DNA of 64,000 nucleotides from Albidovulum litorale (GTDB lineage Bacteria; Pseudomonadota; Alphaproteobacteria; Rhodobacterales; Rhodobacteraceae): assembly GCF_025751495.1 (NCBI RefSeq), contig NZ_JAOWKZ010000003.1, positions 186,001-250,000 of the forward strand, read 5' to 3'. Below are positions 55,020-63,814 of the stretch, one piece after another. How positions within the stretch are numbered: position 1 is the first letter of the stretch; every line of letters begins with the position of its first letter. The position numbers and the translations under genes were made by a program. The notes under the pieces are model-generated. The model did not search any database. It saw only the letters and a list, made by a program, of their open reading frames with translations, and was not told the DNA's origin.

Positions 55020-55248
55020 GCCGTAGGACCCTCCGGATACGGGCGGCCCATAGCGACATTCGCGACGGGGTTCGACGCCACGGCGCAGCTTCCGCGAAGC
55101 TGCCGTTAGCGCTTGGTTGCAGCATTTCCGTCGGTCGAACGGCAATATAGCGGACAAGGACGAAGCCGCTGCGCGGCAATGGCTCTTGCGGCTGAGGTAT
55201 TGAGCGACCTGCGAGGGCGCGATATCTGTGTCAGATTCGGTGCGGCGC

Positions 55249-56310
55249 TTACAGCCGCACGCCATCTGGGCCAAAAAAGTGCAGCCGCCTGGCATCCACG
55301 CTGACGGACTGCCAGGCGCCTTCTTCCAGAACCACCTGGCCCGGCGCGCGGATCTTGACGATCTGTTTGCCGGCGCGTGCATTGACAATTGTGTAGCCAC
55401 CCAAAGGCTCCACTGTGACGATGCGCACCTTCAAGGACGGGTTGCCTTGGGTTTCGCCCAGCCAGATATCCTCGGGGCGCACTCCCAGTGTTCCGACCCC
55501 ACCCTTCTGCGTCGTGCCGACAACCGGGATACGGGTGCCTAGGGCATCGCTTTCAAAATGCAAGGCGTTGTCCGAGAACCTTCCCTTGAAGAAGTTCATC
55601 GGGGGCGACCCGATCACACCGGCGACATCAATCGAGCATGGTTCGGTATAGACCTCGTCCGGGGTTCCGATCTGGGCGATCCTGCCGCCGATGATCACTG
55701 CGACACGGTCGGAAATCGCCATCACCTCCTCCTCGTCATGACTGACATAGACAAAGGCCTGATTATTCTCGCGTTGCAGGCGTTTGAGCTCGACGCGCAT
55801 CTCTTCGCGCAGGCGGGCATCGAGCGCGGCGATGGGTTCATCCAGAAGCATGGCGCGGGAATGTGCGGCAAAGGCCCGGCCCAAAGCGATGCGCTGGCGT
55901 TCGCCGCCGGACATCTGCGCGGGGTTTTTGTGCAGGATATGGCTGACATGCAGCACTTCGGAAACCATATCCAGCCGATTGGAAATCTCGGCCTCCGGGG
56001 CACCACGTTCCTTCAATGGGAAAATGATGTTCTCGCGCCCGGTCATGTGCGGAAACAGCGCGAGGTTCTGGAACACCATCGAAATGCCGCGTGCCGAGAC
56101 GTCCAGCCCGGCCGCGTCCTGACCGGCAATCTCGACGCGGCCCTCATCCGGGCTGAGCAGGCCGAGGATCAGTTTCAGGATCGAAGTCTTGCCCGTCGAA
56201 GGCGGGCCGAAGATACCAAAGAACTCGCCCTGCCGGACCGACATGCTGATCGGTCCGAGCGTGAATTCAGGATAGCGTTTGACCGCTTCCGTGATCTTGA
56301 TTGCGTCCAT
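55249..56310 (-). CDS. ABC importer ATPase with degenerate Walker A (GlpS-like)
   Basis: This 353-residue ATP-binding subunit has a MalK-type C-terminal regulatory (TOBE) domain from about residue 240. Walker A is GPPSTGKT (35-42), with Ser where the fourth consensus residue is Gly. The signature MSGGERQ (133-139), Walker B MLLDEP and switch histidine YVSHDEEE are intact. Last gene of the five-gene importer operon; 1 base after the second ATPase. It probably forms a heterodimer with it. Confidence 0.9.
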   Translation of the reverse strand: MDAIKITEAVKRYPEFTLGPISMSVRQGEFFGIFGPPSTGKTSILKLILGLLSPDEGRVEIAGQDAAGLDVSARGISMVFQNLALFPHMTGRENIIFPLKERGAPEAEISNRLDMVSEVLHVSHILHKNPAQMSGGERQRIALGRAFAAHSRAMLLDEPIAALDARLREEMRVELKRLQRENNQAFVYVSHDEEEVMAISDRVAVIIGGRIAQIGTPDEVYTEPCSIDVAGVIGSPPMNFFKGRFSDNALHFESDALGTRIPVVGTTQKGGVGTLGVRPEDIWLGETQGNPSLKVRIVTVEPLGGYTIVNARAGKQIVKIRAPGQVVLEEGAWQSVSVDARRLHFFGPDGVRL

Positions 56311-56311
56311 C

Positions 56312-57415
56312 TTACACCCCTCCCAGCCTGCGGCCGGTCTTCATGTCGAATGCCAGGCTCTTGTCCGACGGCAGGAAAAACGGCACTTCATCCCCGACCC
56401 GAAGCTGGTCCAGATCGTCAAAGGCCAGGAACAGCGTGTCCTGCACCTGAAGATGGGCGAGCCGTTTGGGCCCGACGCGCTCCAGAACCTCGACCTTGCC
56501 GTGCATGGTAATGTCGTCGCCGCCACGCTTTTCGCCGAAATAGATATCCTGCGGGCGCACCCCGAAGGATCCGCCATGCACCGATCCGTCACAGGTAAAA
56601 TCGGCACGCACCTTCCCCGAAAGCGGAATTTCGGCCCCGCCATGCAGCATCAGATGCAGCGCGCCTCGTTCTTCGCGCAACTCACCGTCCACAAGGTTCA
56701 TCCGCGGGCTGCCGACGAAGTTGGCGACAAAACGGTTCTGCGGGTCGTTGTAGATATCCAGCGGCGCGCCGTATTGCATCAGGCGGCCCCGGTCGATGAT
56801 GGCGATCTTGTCGGCGAGGCTCATCGCCTCGATTTGATCATGGGTGACATAGATCATCGTCTGGCCAAACTCGTGCTGAAGCACCTTCAGCTCGGCCCGC
56901 ATGTAGGCGCGGAAGCCTGCGTCAAGGTTCGACAGCGGCTCGTCCAGAAGGAAGATCCGCGGCTCGACAATGGCCGACCGTCCGATCGCCAGTTTCTGCA
57001 TCTCGTTAACCGAGAGGCTGGATGCCGGCTGATCGAGGCGATGAGAGATGCTCATCCGCTCGGCCATCGCCTGCACGCGGCGTTCGATTTCAGGCTTGGC
57101 GACTTTCTTAACCTCAAGCCCATATGACAGGTTCCTGTAGACGCTCAGATGGGTGAAGATCGCGTAGTTCTGGAAGACGAAACCGATATTGCGGTCCTGG
57201 ATACGCAGGCCCGCGAGGTCCTGCCCGTCAAACAGGATCTGCCCCTCCGTGGGCTCTTCCAGCCCGGCGATCATGTTCATCGTCGTGGTCTTGCCGCAGC
57301 CCGATGGCCCGAGAAGGGCGACGAATTCGCCCTCTTCGATGTCGATGGAGAAGTCGCGCACGGCAGTGAACTCGCCGAACCGCTTGGTCACGTTTCTGAT
57401 CTGGATGGAGGACAT
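56312..57415 (-). CDS. ABC importer ATPase with degenerate signature motif (GlpT-like)
   Basis: This 367-residue ATPase starts MSSIQIRNVT at 57415; a frame to 57448 overlaps the permease. Walker A GPSGCGKTT (36-44), Walker B FLLDEPLSNLD and YVTHDQIE are consensus, but the ABC signature LSGGQ is replaced by LSVNEMQ (134-140). A TOBE-type domain follows from about 240. Together with the neighbour, it should form one complete and one degenerate ATP site. The same kind of split is remembered for the glycerol importer GlpS/GlpT. Confidence 0.9.
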   Translation of the reverse strand: MSSIQIRNVTKRFGEFTAVRDFSIDIEEGEFVALLGPSGCGKTTTMNMIAGLEEPTEGQILFDGQDLAGLRIQDRNIGFVFQNYAIFTHLSVYRNLSYGLEVKKVAKPEIERRVQAMAERMSISHRLDQPASSLSVNEMQKLAIGRSAIVEPRIFLLDEPLSNLDAGFRAYMRAELKVLQHEFGQTMIYVTHDQIEAMSLADKIAIIDRGRLMQYGAPLDIYNDPQNRFVANFVGSPRMNLVDGELREERGALHLMLHGGAEIPLSGKVRADFTCDGSVHGGSFGVRPQDIYFGEKRGGDDITMHGKVEVLERVGPKRLAHLQVQDTLFLAFDDLDQLRVGDEVPFFLPSDKSLAFDMKTGRRLGGV

Positions 57416-57419
57416 GGCG

Positions 57420-58358
57420 TTACCCCTGTTTCCTGGCCATGTAGGCAAGGCCCTTGGCAGCGATGACAGAAAGGACGATCAGGATCGTCAGGCCGATTGC
57501 GGCCACATAGGACCATTCCAGATCGCCAAAGGTCTGCTTGTAGAGAAAGACCGAAATGGTTTCAGTCTGCACGCCCGGACCGCCCTTGGTCATGATGTAG
57601 ATGAGGTCGAAGATCTTGAAGCACTCGACCGTGCGCAGCACCAGCGCGATGATGATGACAGTTTTCATCCGCGGCAGGATGATCTTGACGAAGTTCTGCC
57701 AGTTCGACCCGCCGAGAAGCCGCGCCGCGAGAAGTTGATCGGAGGGCACGCCCAGCATGCCCGCGAGCAGGATCAGGAACATCAGCGGTGTCCATTGCCA
57801 GATGTCGGCAACGATCACCGAGATCATCGCCCGGTTCACGTCGGTCAGCCACGAGAAATCCGCCGGAAGCCCCAGATGCGCGTTGACCGGCCCGGTGCCC
57901 TGAAAGAGCAGGAAGAACATCAGCCCGACGACCGCCGGCACGATCATCATCGGCGTCAGCAGGATCGAATAGAAGAGCTTGCGGCCCGGGAACTGGTCGA
58001 TGAAGAGATAGGCCAGCGCCATACCCAGAAAAAACTGTGCAGGGACCGCGACGATCATGATCAGCGCCGTCCGCCAGAGTGCGCCCCAAAGCCGGGGATC
58101 GGTGGCAAGCGTCAGGTAGTTGTCGAACCAGCTGAAGACCTCCCACGCGCTGTACCAGGGGATGCCTTCCAGCGGCGTCCACCAGGTCACGCTGAGATAG
58201 AGCTGCATGAAGAAGGGAAAGACCACGATGAAGAGCAGCAAAAGGAAGGTCGGCAGGATGAACCAGAAGCCCATCTTCTGTCCGTCGCGGGCCACACTTG
58301 CCCAATAGCCCTGTGGTCTGGTGGTTCTGGCTTCGCCCGTATGTGCTTGATCGGTCAT
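57420..58358 (-). CDS. ABC importer permease subunit 1
   Basis: This 312-residue inner-membrane protein has six hydrophobic segments, the first at about 29-53, and an EAA loop with the form LAARLLGGSNWQNFVKIILPRMK. It belongs to the MalF/UgpA carbohydrate class. Start overlaps the next permease stop by ATGA. A long in-frame extension to 58802 is rejected because it is antisense-like readthrough of that gene. Confidence 0.92.
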   Translation of the reverse strand: MTDQAHTGEARTTRPQGYWASVARDGQKMGFWFILPTFLLLLFIVVFPFFMQLYLSVTWWTPLEGIPWYSAWEVFSWFDNYLTLATDPRLWGALWRTALIMIVAVPAQFFLGMALAYLFIDQFPGRKLFYSILLTPMMIVPAVVGLMFFLLFQGTGPVNAHLGLPADFSWLTDVNRAMISVIVADIWQWTPLMFLILLAGMLGVPSDQLLAARLLGGSNWQNFVKIILPRMKTVIIIALVLRTVECFKIFDLIYIMTKGGPGVQTETISVFLYKQTFGDLEWSYVAAIGLTILIVLSVIAAKGLAYMARKQG

Positions 58359-59212
58359 TGCTTGAGTGCTCCGAAGGTCAGGCCGCGCACCAGATGTTTC
58401 TGGATCATCAGCCCGAAGACGACTGGCGGGATGGCGGCGATGACGCCAAGCGCGGCCTTCATGCCATACATCTGCCCGCCCATGGCCGAGGTCAGCGTGG
58501 CCATATAGACCGGCAGCGTGACCCATTCCTTCTGCGTCAGCATCAGCGCCAGCAGGTAGTCGGACCAGTTCAGGATGAAGACGAACAGCGCGCAGGTCGC
58601 CAGCCCCGGTTTCACGATGGGCAGGGTGATGCGGTAGAAGACCCGCCAGTAGGAACACCCTGATACACGGGCCGCGTCCTCGATCTCGACCGGGACCTCT
58701 TCGAAGAAGGTCTTCATCAGCCAGAAGGCAAAGGGCAGCGTCACGATGCCGTAGATCAGCGACAGGCCCCACCAGGTATCCACCGCGCCGATAAAGGCCC
58801 ACATCACCATGACCGGGATCATGACCGCCAGCGGCGGGAACAACCGCAGTTGCAGGACCGAGAGCGGCAGCGATTGCGCCAGCCCGAAACGTACCACGGC
58901 ATAGGACGCCAGCGTGCCCGAAACGACCGCAAGCGCCGTGCCGCAGACCGAGGTGACGAGGCTTGCAATCAGCGGGCCGGTGATGGTGCGGTCAAGGCTG
59001 ACGACCAGACCTTCGGCACGGCCGTAGAAGATGAACTCGAAATTCTGCCAGGTCGGGTCTTGCGGCAGCCAGGTCAGCCCGGCGACGGTCGTCCATTCCG
59101 GATAGGGCTTGAAGGCCATCGTGACCATCCAAAGCAGCGGATAGAGCACGACCGCGCAGGCCAGAAGGATAAAGAGATATTTCAGCGCCAGGGCGCCCGG
59201 TGACGGTTTCAT
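58355..59212 (-). CDS. ABC importer permease subunit 2
   Basis: This 285-residue inner-membrane protein of the MalG/UgpE class has six segments, with the EAA loop DAARVSGCSYWRVFYRITLPIVKPG. The start MKPSPGALALKY (59212) follows AGGGAGACAGCG. It lies 66 bases after the binding-protein gene. Confidence 0.92.
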   Translation of the reverse strand: MKPSPGALALKYLFILLACAVVLYPLLWMVTMAFKPYPEWTTVAGLTWLPQDPTWQNFEFIFYGRAEGLVVSLDRTITGPLIASLVTSVCGTALAVVSGTLASYAVVRFGLAQSLPLSVLQLRLFPPLAVMIPVMVMWAFIGAVDTWWGLSLIYGIVTLPFAFWLMKTFFEEVPVEIEDAARVSGCSYWRVFYRITLPIVKPGLATCALFVFILNWSDYLLALMLTQKEWVTLPVYMATLTSAMGGQMYGMKAALGVIAAIPPVVFGLMIQKHLVRGLTFGALKQ

Positions 59213-59278
59213 CGCTGTCTCCCTGAAATCGTGGGCTGGTCTGACGGGGTGGAACCGACCCACCCCGCCAGAGCCGGG

Positions 59279-60907
59279 TCAGGCCGGATCGACGAGCGTC
59301 GGCCAGGTGGCGCGGCTGGCCTGGATCGCCTCGACGATGCCATTGCGGGCCTGCCGCTTGATGATCTTTTCCCACTTGCCCTGCGCCGCATCCATGGCGT
59401 CGCGCACCGATTTCTGGCCAGTGATCGCCGCCTGCAGCTCTTCGTCCAGCGCGTTATCCAGCGCGGTCTGGCCAGCGAAGTTGATCGAGGGAACCGACCG
59501 GGCGATGGTCGCCGGGATCGTCTCCATCGAATAGGGCTGGTAGCTCTGCGCCACGAGCGGTTCCTTGAAATTCGCCTGCTGGAACGGGTCGAAATAGCCA
59601 CCGGGGTTGCCCGCCATCCAGGTATAGGTGCGGGTCGAGCTGAGCCATTGCAGGTACAGATAGACCGCCTCGGGATGCTTCGACTGCGACGAAATCCACG
59701 CAGTGATGCTGTAATAAAGCACCGAACGACGGTTGATCTGATCGCCGAAGCGGCGCCCGACCGGAAGGTGGCTGCCGATCATGCCCGTGGCTTTCGATTT
59801 CGGCGTGCCGTCGGGGTTGAACCCGTCACCGAACTTTACAAGGTTAGTGTAAATCGCGGTATGCGGGATCTGCAGGTTCCACATGGTGGCGTAGGCCTCG
59901 GCCCATGTGAAGGTCAGCGCGTCGGGCGGGCTCCACTCGAAGGAGCGGACATGCTCCTCGGCGCATTGCAGGCCAAGCTCGCTGTTCAGGTTCGGGCTGC
60001 CATCTTCGTTGAAGAAGAAGAAGTTCGGGAAATCCATCGAGGCGAAGCGCGCATAGAAGGTGGCCAGCCCCCAGAACGGGCTCATCAGGTTGCCATTGCC
60101 GTACATCGGACCATTGCCGAAATCCTTGCCCGTGAAGAATTTCGAAATGCGGTCGACCTCTTCCCATGTGTCAGGCGCCTTCAGCTCTGCCCCGGTTTCG
60201 GTCAGGAACGCCTCCTGCACGCGCGGGTCTTCGTAAAGACCCTTGAGGTAGAACCAGGTCTGATAATCGCCGTCGAGCGAGAAGGAATAGTAATCGCCCG
60301 CGTAGGTATAGAGGAGCTTCTCGTTTTCCGGCGTCGTCGTGCCGCGTTCGGGATCACCCCAGTCCGGCTGGTACTTCGCCACGAAGTCAGAGCAGTTCAC
60401 CGCGCCACCCGACGACACCAGATCGCCGGTCGAGTTCCACGGGCCGGTATAGATGTCAAACGTGCCACCCCCGGTGGTCACATCCTGCATCACCTTCTTG
60501 AAGATGTCTTCGGCCGGTGCGCCGATGATGTCGATCTCGATCCCGGTCTCGCGTTCCCAGACCTCCTTGGCAGAGGGCGCCCCTTCCGGGAACGGGTTGG
60601 TGATCTGGCCAATCGCTCCGTCGGTCAGCAGCATGGAAATCTTGGTAGGCGCATTGCCCGCCGCCTGAAGCGCCTTGATCCCCTCGATCGCCCGACCTTC
60701 GGACATGGTGTTGTTGTACTGGAACCGTTCGGCGCCCTCAAAGCCGGTTGGTCCGCCGGTCATCCCCGCGGCATAGCCATTGGCAAAGGACGGCGTCGCG
60801 ATGAACGACCCGATCCCGCCGAGGCCAGCGGCGGCGACGGCGGCGGATGAGTTTTGCAGGAATGCCCTGCGGGTCGGGTTCGTGATGGTTTGCGAACTGT
60901 ATTTCAT
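59279..60907 (-). CDS. ABC importer periplasmic substrate-binding protein
   Basis: This 542-residue solute-binding protein of the family 1/8 type is large, in the size range of GlpV-like polyol receptors rather than MalE. A twin-arginine signal TRRAFLQNSS followed by AAVAAAGLGGIG and SFA directs export. Binding-domain wording such as WERETGIEIDIIG and FDIYTGPWNS is typical of the class. First gene of the operon, 45 bases behind a -24/-12 promoter. Ligand unknown. Confidence 0.9.
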   Translation of the reverse strand: MKYSSQTITNPTRRAFLQNSSAAVAAAGLGGIGSFIATPSFANGYAAGMTGGPTGFEGAERFQYNNTMSEGRAIEGIKALQAAGNAPTKISMLLTDGAIGQITNPFPEGAPSAKEVWERETGIEIDIIGAPAEDIFKKVMQDVTTGGGTFDIYTGPWNSTGDLVSSGGAVNCSDFVAKYQPDWGDPERGTTTPENEKLLYTYAGDYYSFSLDGDYQTWFYLKGLYEDPRVQEAFLTETGAELKAPDTWEEVDRISKFFTGKDFGNGPMYGNGNLMSPFWGLATFYARFASMDFPNFFFFNEDGSPNLNSELGLQCAEEHVRSFEWSPPDALTFTWAEAYATMWNLQIPHTAIYTNLVKFGDGFNPDGTPKSKATGMIGSHLPVGRRFGDQINRRSVLYYSITAWISSQSKHPEAVYLYLQWLSSTRTYTWMAGNPGGYFDPFQQANFKEPLVAQSYQPYSMETIPATIARSVPSINFAGQTALDNALDEELQAAITGQKSVRDAMDAAQGKWEKIIKRQARNGIVEAIQASRATWPTLVDPA

Positions 60908-60951
60908 TCCTTCCTCCCTGATCGGCATTCAGATGGTGCCAATCAGAAGAA

Positions 60952-60967
60952 AGCAACGACCATGCCA
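60952..60967 (-). promoter_or_regulatory. Sigma-54 (-24/-12) promoter of the ABC importer operon
   Basis: On the minus strand, TGGCATG-GTCG-TTGCT fits the TGGCACG-N4-TTGCA/T consensus at all key positions: GG at -24 and GC at -12 with the required 10-base gap. Transcription would start near 60941, about 34 bases before the binding-protein ATG. It lies 40 bases behind the sigma-54 activator gene, its likely regulator. Confidence 0.82.
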
Positions 60968-61006
60968 GTCCGGCCAACTCAAACAGTCAAGCCTTTTAGA
61001 TCATTG

Positions 61007-62740
61007 TTATTGCAATATTAAATTCTCAGGTAGATCGTCGATCCCGACCACACCGTCATTGCTGAGCGCCAGGCACAGTTCGAAGACGTTGATCATCTCA
61101 CGGATGTTGCCTGGCCAGTCATGGGCCATCAGCGCCTCTTCCGCAGGCTTGGAAAAGCGCATCACAGATCCGTCCGACACCAGCGCGGCGATCTGCCGGA
61201 TGACCCAAGACTTGTCTGTCCGGTCCCGCAGCGCCGGAATACCCAGAACCACACCGTTCAGCCGGTAATAAAGGTCCTGCCGGAACTGCCCCGCATCGAC
61301 CAGCGACTTGAGATTGCGGTGCGAGGCCGAGATCACCCGGATGTCGACAGGCACGGGTTTTGTCGAGCCAACCGGCATCACCTCTTTTTCGGCCAGCACC
61401 CGTAACAGACGCGCCTGCAAGACCAACGGCATGTCCCCGATCTCGTCCAGGAACAGCGTGCCGCCATTGGCCTGTTCGATCAGGCCCTTCTTGCCCTTTG
61501 AATTGGCCCCGGTAAAAGAGTTGGGCGCATAGCCGAACAATTCGCTCTCGATCAGCGCCTCGGGCAAGGCGGCACAGTTGATCGCAACGAAGGGTCCCTT
61601 CTTCTTGCGCGAGGCATGGAGCGCCTTGGCGACATATTCCTTGCCGACGCCGGTTTCACCTTCAAGGATGATGCTGATCTGCTTGTCGACGATCCTTGCC
61701 GCCTTCTCTGCAATACTCTGCATGCTTGCGTCGCCGCCGTGGATTTCCGCAAGCGGCTTTGGCAGGACAGATCGCGCCGGGGCGCGTTCACGCCGCAAGG
61801 GCGCCTGCACATCGGCAAAGATGACCTGTCCATCGGACAGTTCCAGCGCCTGTTCCCCCGGTGTCTCGGCATTAACAAGGCAGGGTATTTCATTGAAATC
61901 GAAATCGAATACTTCCTCAAATGGTTTGCCCACAAAGGACTGCGCATTGGGGGTCTGAAGACCCTGTGTCTTGGAGAACAACTGATGCGCGCCGTGGGTC
62001 AGCCCCGAAATCGTTCCGTCCGGGGCCACCGAAATTGCGCAACTTGGATCGACGCCAAGAAACTCGGACGTCCGGTTCAGCCGCAAAATCCAGTCGGATT
62101 TGCGCGAATTCATCAGATTGGCCAGTTCGATCCGGCGAACACAGGACTTGACCACTTCCAGCGTCAGGGCCTGGGAATATTTCTCGGTCGGTGACATCAG
62201 CAAGGAAACGTCAAGCACACCGATCAGCGCGCCGTCCGAATGATAGATCGGCGCGGCGGTGCAGCTTAAGGGCGTATGCGCCATGTCGAAATGGTCGGTC
62301 TGGTGGATGACGATCGCCTCTCCCGATGTCAGGCAGGCGCCGACGCCACAGGTTCCGGCGTTCTGTTCGCTCCATTCGGAGCCGATATAAAGGCCCGCCC
62401 GCTTCAGTTCGCGGTCCACCTTTTCGTCCCCGATGAAATCGACCGTCACCCCCTTGGCATCGGTCAAAAGCAGCACATAACCCATGGAGTTGACCCGCCG
62501 GTAGAGATCCTCCATCCCGAAGCGGGCGATGGTCATCAGGTCTTCGGCTTCCTGCTGATGCTGACGCAGGACATTCTGGGGGAGAATTCGGGCCTCGCCC
62601 TTGTGTTCGGGGTCAAGTTTGTAGTCGTTCAGGCAGCGCAGCCAGGACTGGACAACCTCGGGGTCGCGCGACGTCTGTTTGCCCTCGGCGGCCGAGACGA
62701 TTTCTTCCACATGCCGCGCGAACGCGATTGACTGATCCAT
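61007..62740 (-). CDS. Sigma-54-dependent activator, AcoR-like, without a DNA-binding domain
   Basis: This 577-residue protein has an N-terminal sensor with AcoR/GAF wording (RRVNSMGYVLLLTDAKG, NAGTCGVGACLTSGEA, HFDMAHTPLSCTAAPI, about 75-205). A central PAS-like part follows, then an AAA+ domain (about 335-560): Walker A GETGVGKE 361-368, Walker B GGTLFLDEI 426-434. The sigma-54 contact loop is NSFTGA (407-412) instead of GAFTGA. The chain ends DDLPENLILQ, just where Fis-type activators begin their helix-turn-helix. No HTH is encoded in any frame downstream. Probably controls the importer promoter 40 bases behind it. Confidence 0.88.
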   Translation of the reverse strand: MDQSIAFARHVEEIVSAAEGKQTSRDPEVVQSWLRCLNDYKLDPEHKGEARILPQNVLRQHQQEAEDLMTIARFGMEDLYRRVNSMGYVLLLTDAKGVTVDFIGDEKVDRELKRAGLYIGSEWSEQNAGTCGVGACLTSGEAIVIHQTDHFDMAHTPLSCTAAPIYHSDGALIGVLDVSLLMSPTEKYSQALTLEVVKSCVRRIELANLMNSRKSDWILRLNRTSEFLGVDPSCAISVAPDGTISGLTHGAHQLFSKTQGLQTPNAQSFVGKPFEEVFDFDFNEIPCLVNAETPGEQALELSDGQVIFADVQAPLRRERAPARSVLPKPLAEIHGGDASMQSIAEKAARIVDKQISIILEGETGVGKEYVAKALHASRKKKGPFVAINCAALPEALIESELFGYAPNSFTGANSKGKKGLIEQANGGTLFLDEIGDMPLVLQARLLRVLAEKEVMPVGSTKPVPVDIRVISASHRNLKSLVDAGQFRQDLYYRLNGVVLGIPALRDRTDKSWVIRQIAALVSDGSVMRFSKPAEEALMAHDWPGNIREMINVFELCLALSNDGVVGIDDLPENLILQ

Positions 62741-62903
62741 GACGGCGCCCCTCCCAAAGCGTCGACCCCGCCATCGGCCCACGGAACTGCGCGGGCGATG
62801 ACGAGGCGAAACTATCAACAAAACAAGGGTATTGCGAGTCTTTTGAGGCTTGGCGGCAGGACGGACAGTCCCCTAAACCCTCCAAGGGCGAGCTGACGTC
62901 AGA

Positions 62904-63389
62904 CTATCGCGCGAGGTGTGAAAGAACCTCCCCCGACGCGGTGATTGTGACCGCGGTAGCATCCGGTTCGATGGCCATCCAGTCCACCCTCTCGTCACGG
63001 ATCACCGCCGCATAGCGCTGCGTCCGCAGCCCCAGCCCCAGATCCATCAGGTCCAGAACCTGCCCGGCGTCACGGGCAAACTTCTGGCTGCCATCGGCCA
63101 TGAACTGCACGGTTTCGGGCGGGTCGAACTGGTCGGCCCAGGCCCTGACCACGAAAAAGTCGCTGGTGGCAAGGATGATGATTTCATCCACTCCGGCGTC
63201 CCGGAACGCCTCAGCGTCGCGCAGATAGCCCGGCACGTGATCGTCGGTGCAGGTCGGCGTGAAGGCACCCGGCACCGCGACCAGAACCATGGTTTTCCCG
63301 GCCGAACGTGCGGCAAGGTCGATCTGCCTGACCTCGCCGTCCGCCAGTTGCTGAACGGGTGTCGACGGCACCCTTGATCCTGTTTTCAT
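62904..63389 (-). CDS. Peroxiredoxin, Prx5-like (AhpC/TSA family)
   Basis: This 161-residue protein starts at ATG 63389, behind GAGGACGAG; the frame to 63437 overlaps the upstream gene. The peroxidatic cysteine is in PGAFTPTCTDDHVPGYL. DFFVVRAWADQFD and LGLGLRTQRYAAVI match the atypical Prx5 group. It reduces peroxides in the cytoplasm. It lies 28 bases behind an AhpD-like gene, a possible reductant system. Confidence 0.9.
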   Translation of the reverse strand: MKTGSRVPSTPVQQLADGEVRQIDLAARSAGKTMVLVAVPGAFTPTCTDDHVPGYLRDAEAFRDAGVDEIIILATSDFFVVRAWADQFDPPETVQFMADGSQKFARDAGQVLDLMDLGLGLRTQRYAAVIRDERVDWMAIEPDATAVTITASGEVLSHLAR

Positions 63390-63417
63390 CTCGTCCTCAC
63401 TCAATGCGGTGATGTCG

Positions 63418-63750
63418 TCAAAGCTGATCAAAGGCATCCAGCGCCTTCGCCGCGTAGACGGTTCCGGGCCCGCCCGACATTTCGACCGCTATCGCCAGAA
63501 CCTCGACCAGCGTGGCGCGGTCAGCGCCGTGGGTTTTGGCCTCGTTCACATGATAGAGGATGCAATCCTCGCAGCCCCGCGCGGCGGCGATGGCCACGGC
63601 GATCATCTCCTTCATCGCGGTCGCGACATTGCCCTCGCGCACCGCCGTGTCGCTGAGACCCTTGAAGGCCAGCATGGTTTTCTGATCGGCCTTGAAAAGA
63701 CCCATCAGGCGCTTGTTGGTTTCGGCCAGTTTTTCTTTCTGCGTGCTCAT
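63418..63750 (-). CDS. AhpD-like carboxymuconolactone decarboxylase family protein
   Basis: This 110-residue all-helical protein has the CxxC pair in AARGCEDCILYHVNEA, with the His expected two residues later. Homologues with this motif act as alkylhydroperoxidase D-type thiol redox proteins. Next to a peroxiredoxin, it probably supplies or relays electrons, but a substrate-specific role is possible. It follows the acoC-like gene after a terminator hairpin. Confidence 0.88.
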   Translation of the reverse strand: MSTQKEKLAETNKRLMGLFKADQKTMLAFKGLSDTAVREGNVATAMKEMIAVAIAAARGCEDCILYHVNEAKTHGADRATLVEVLAIAVEMSGGPGTVYAAKALDAFDQL

Positions 63751-63768
63751 ATCATTCGTCTTTCCATG

Positions 63769-63805
63769 AAAATGCCCACCCGGACGGGAGCGTACCGGGT
63801 GGGCA
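63769..63805 (-). terminator. Terminator after the acoC-like gene
   Basis: On the minus strand TGCCCACCCGG pairs with CCGGGTGGGCA (63773-63805) and is followed by TTTTC. It lies 10 bases after the stop, so the acoC-like gene ends its operon here. Confidence 0.8.
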
Positions 63806-63814
63806 GGGGCCGGA

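Noticed and set aside
55020-55248. Right attachment site matching the tRNA-Tyr 3' end
   Set aside because: No stretch resembling TTCGATTCCAGGGTCGCCC was found between the integrase and the importer operon.
59231-60850. 539-codon plus-strand frame opposite the substrate-binding protein
   Set aside because: Shadow of the binding-protein gene.
60908-61006. A frameshifted helix-turn-helix for the sigma-54 activator
   Set aside because: None of the three minus-strand frames in this interval gives a Fis-like helix pattern; the DNA is taken up by the -24/-12 promoter.
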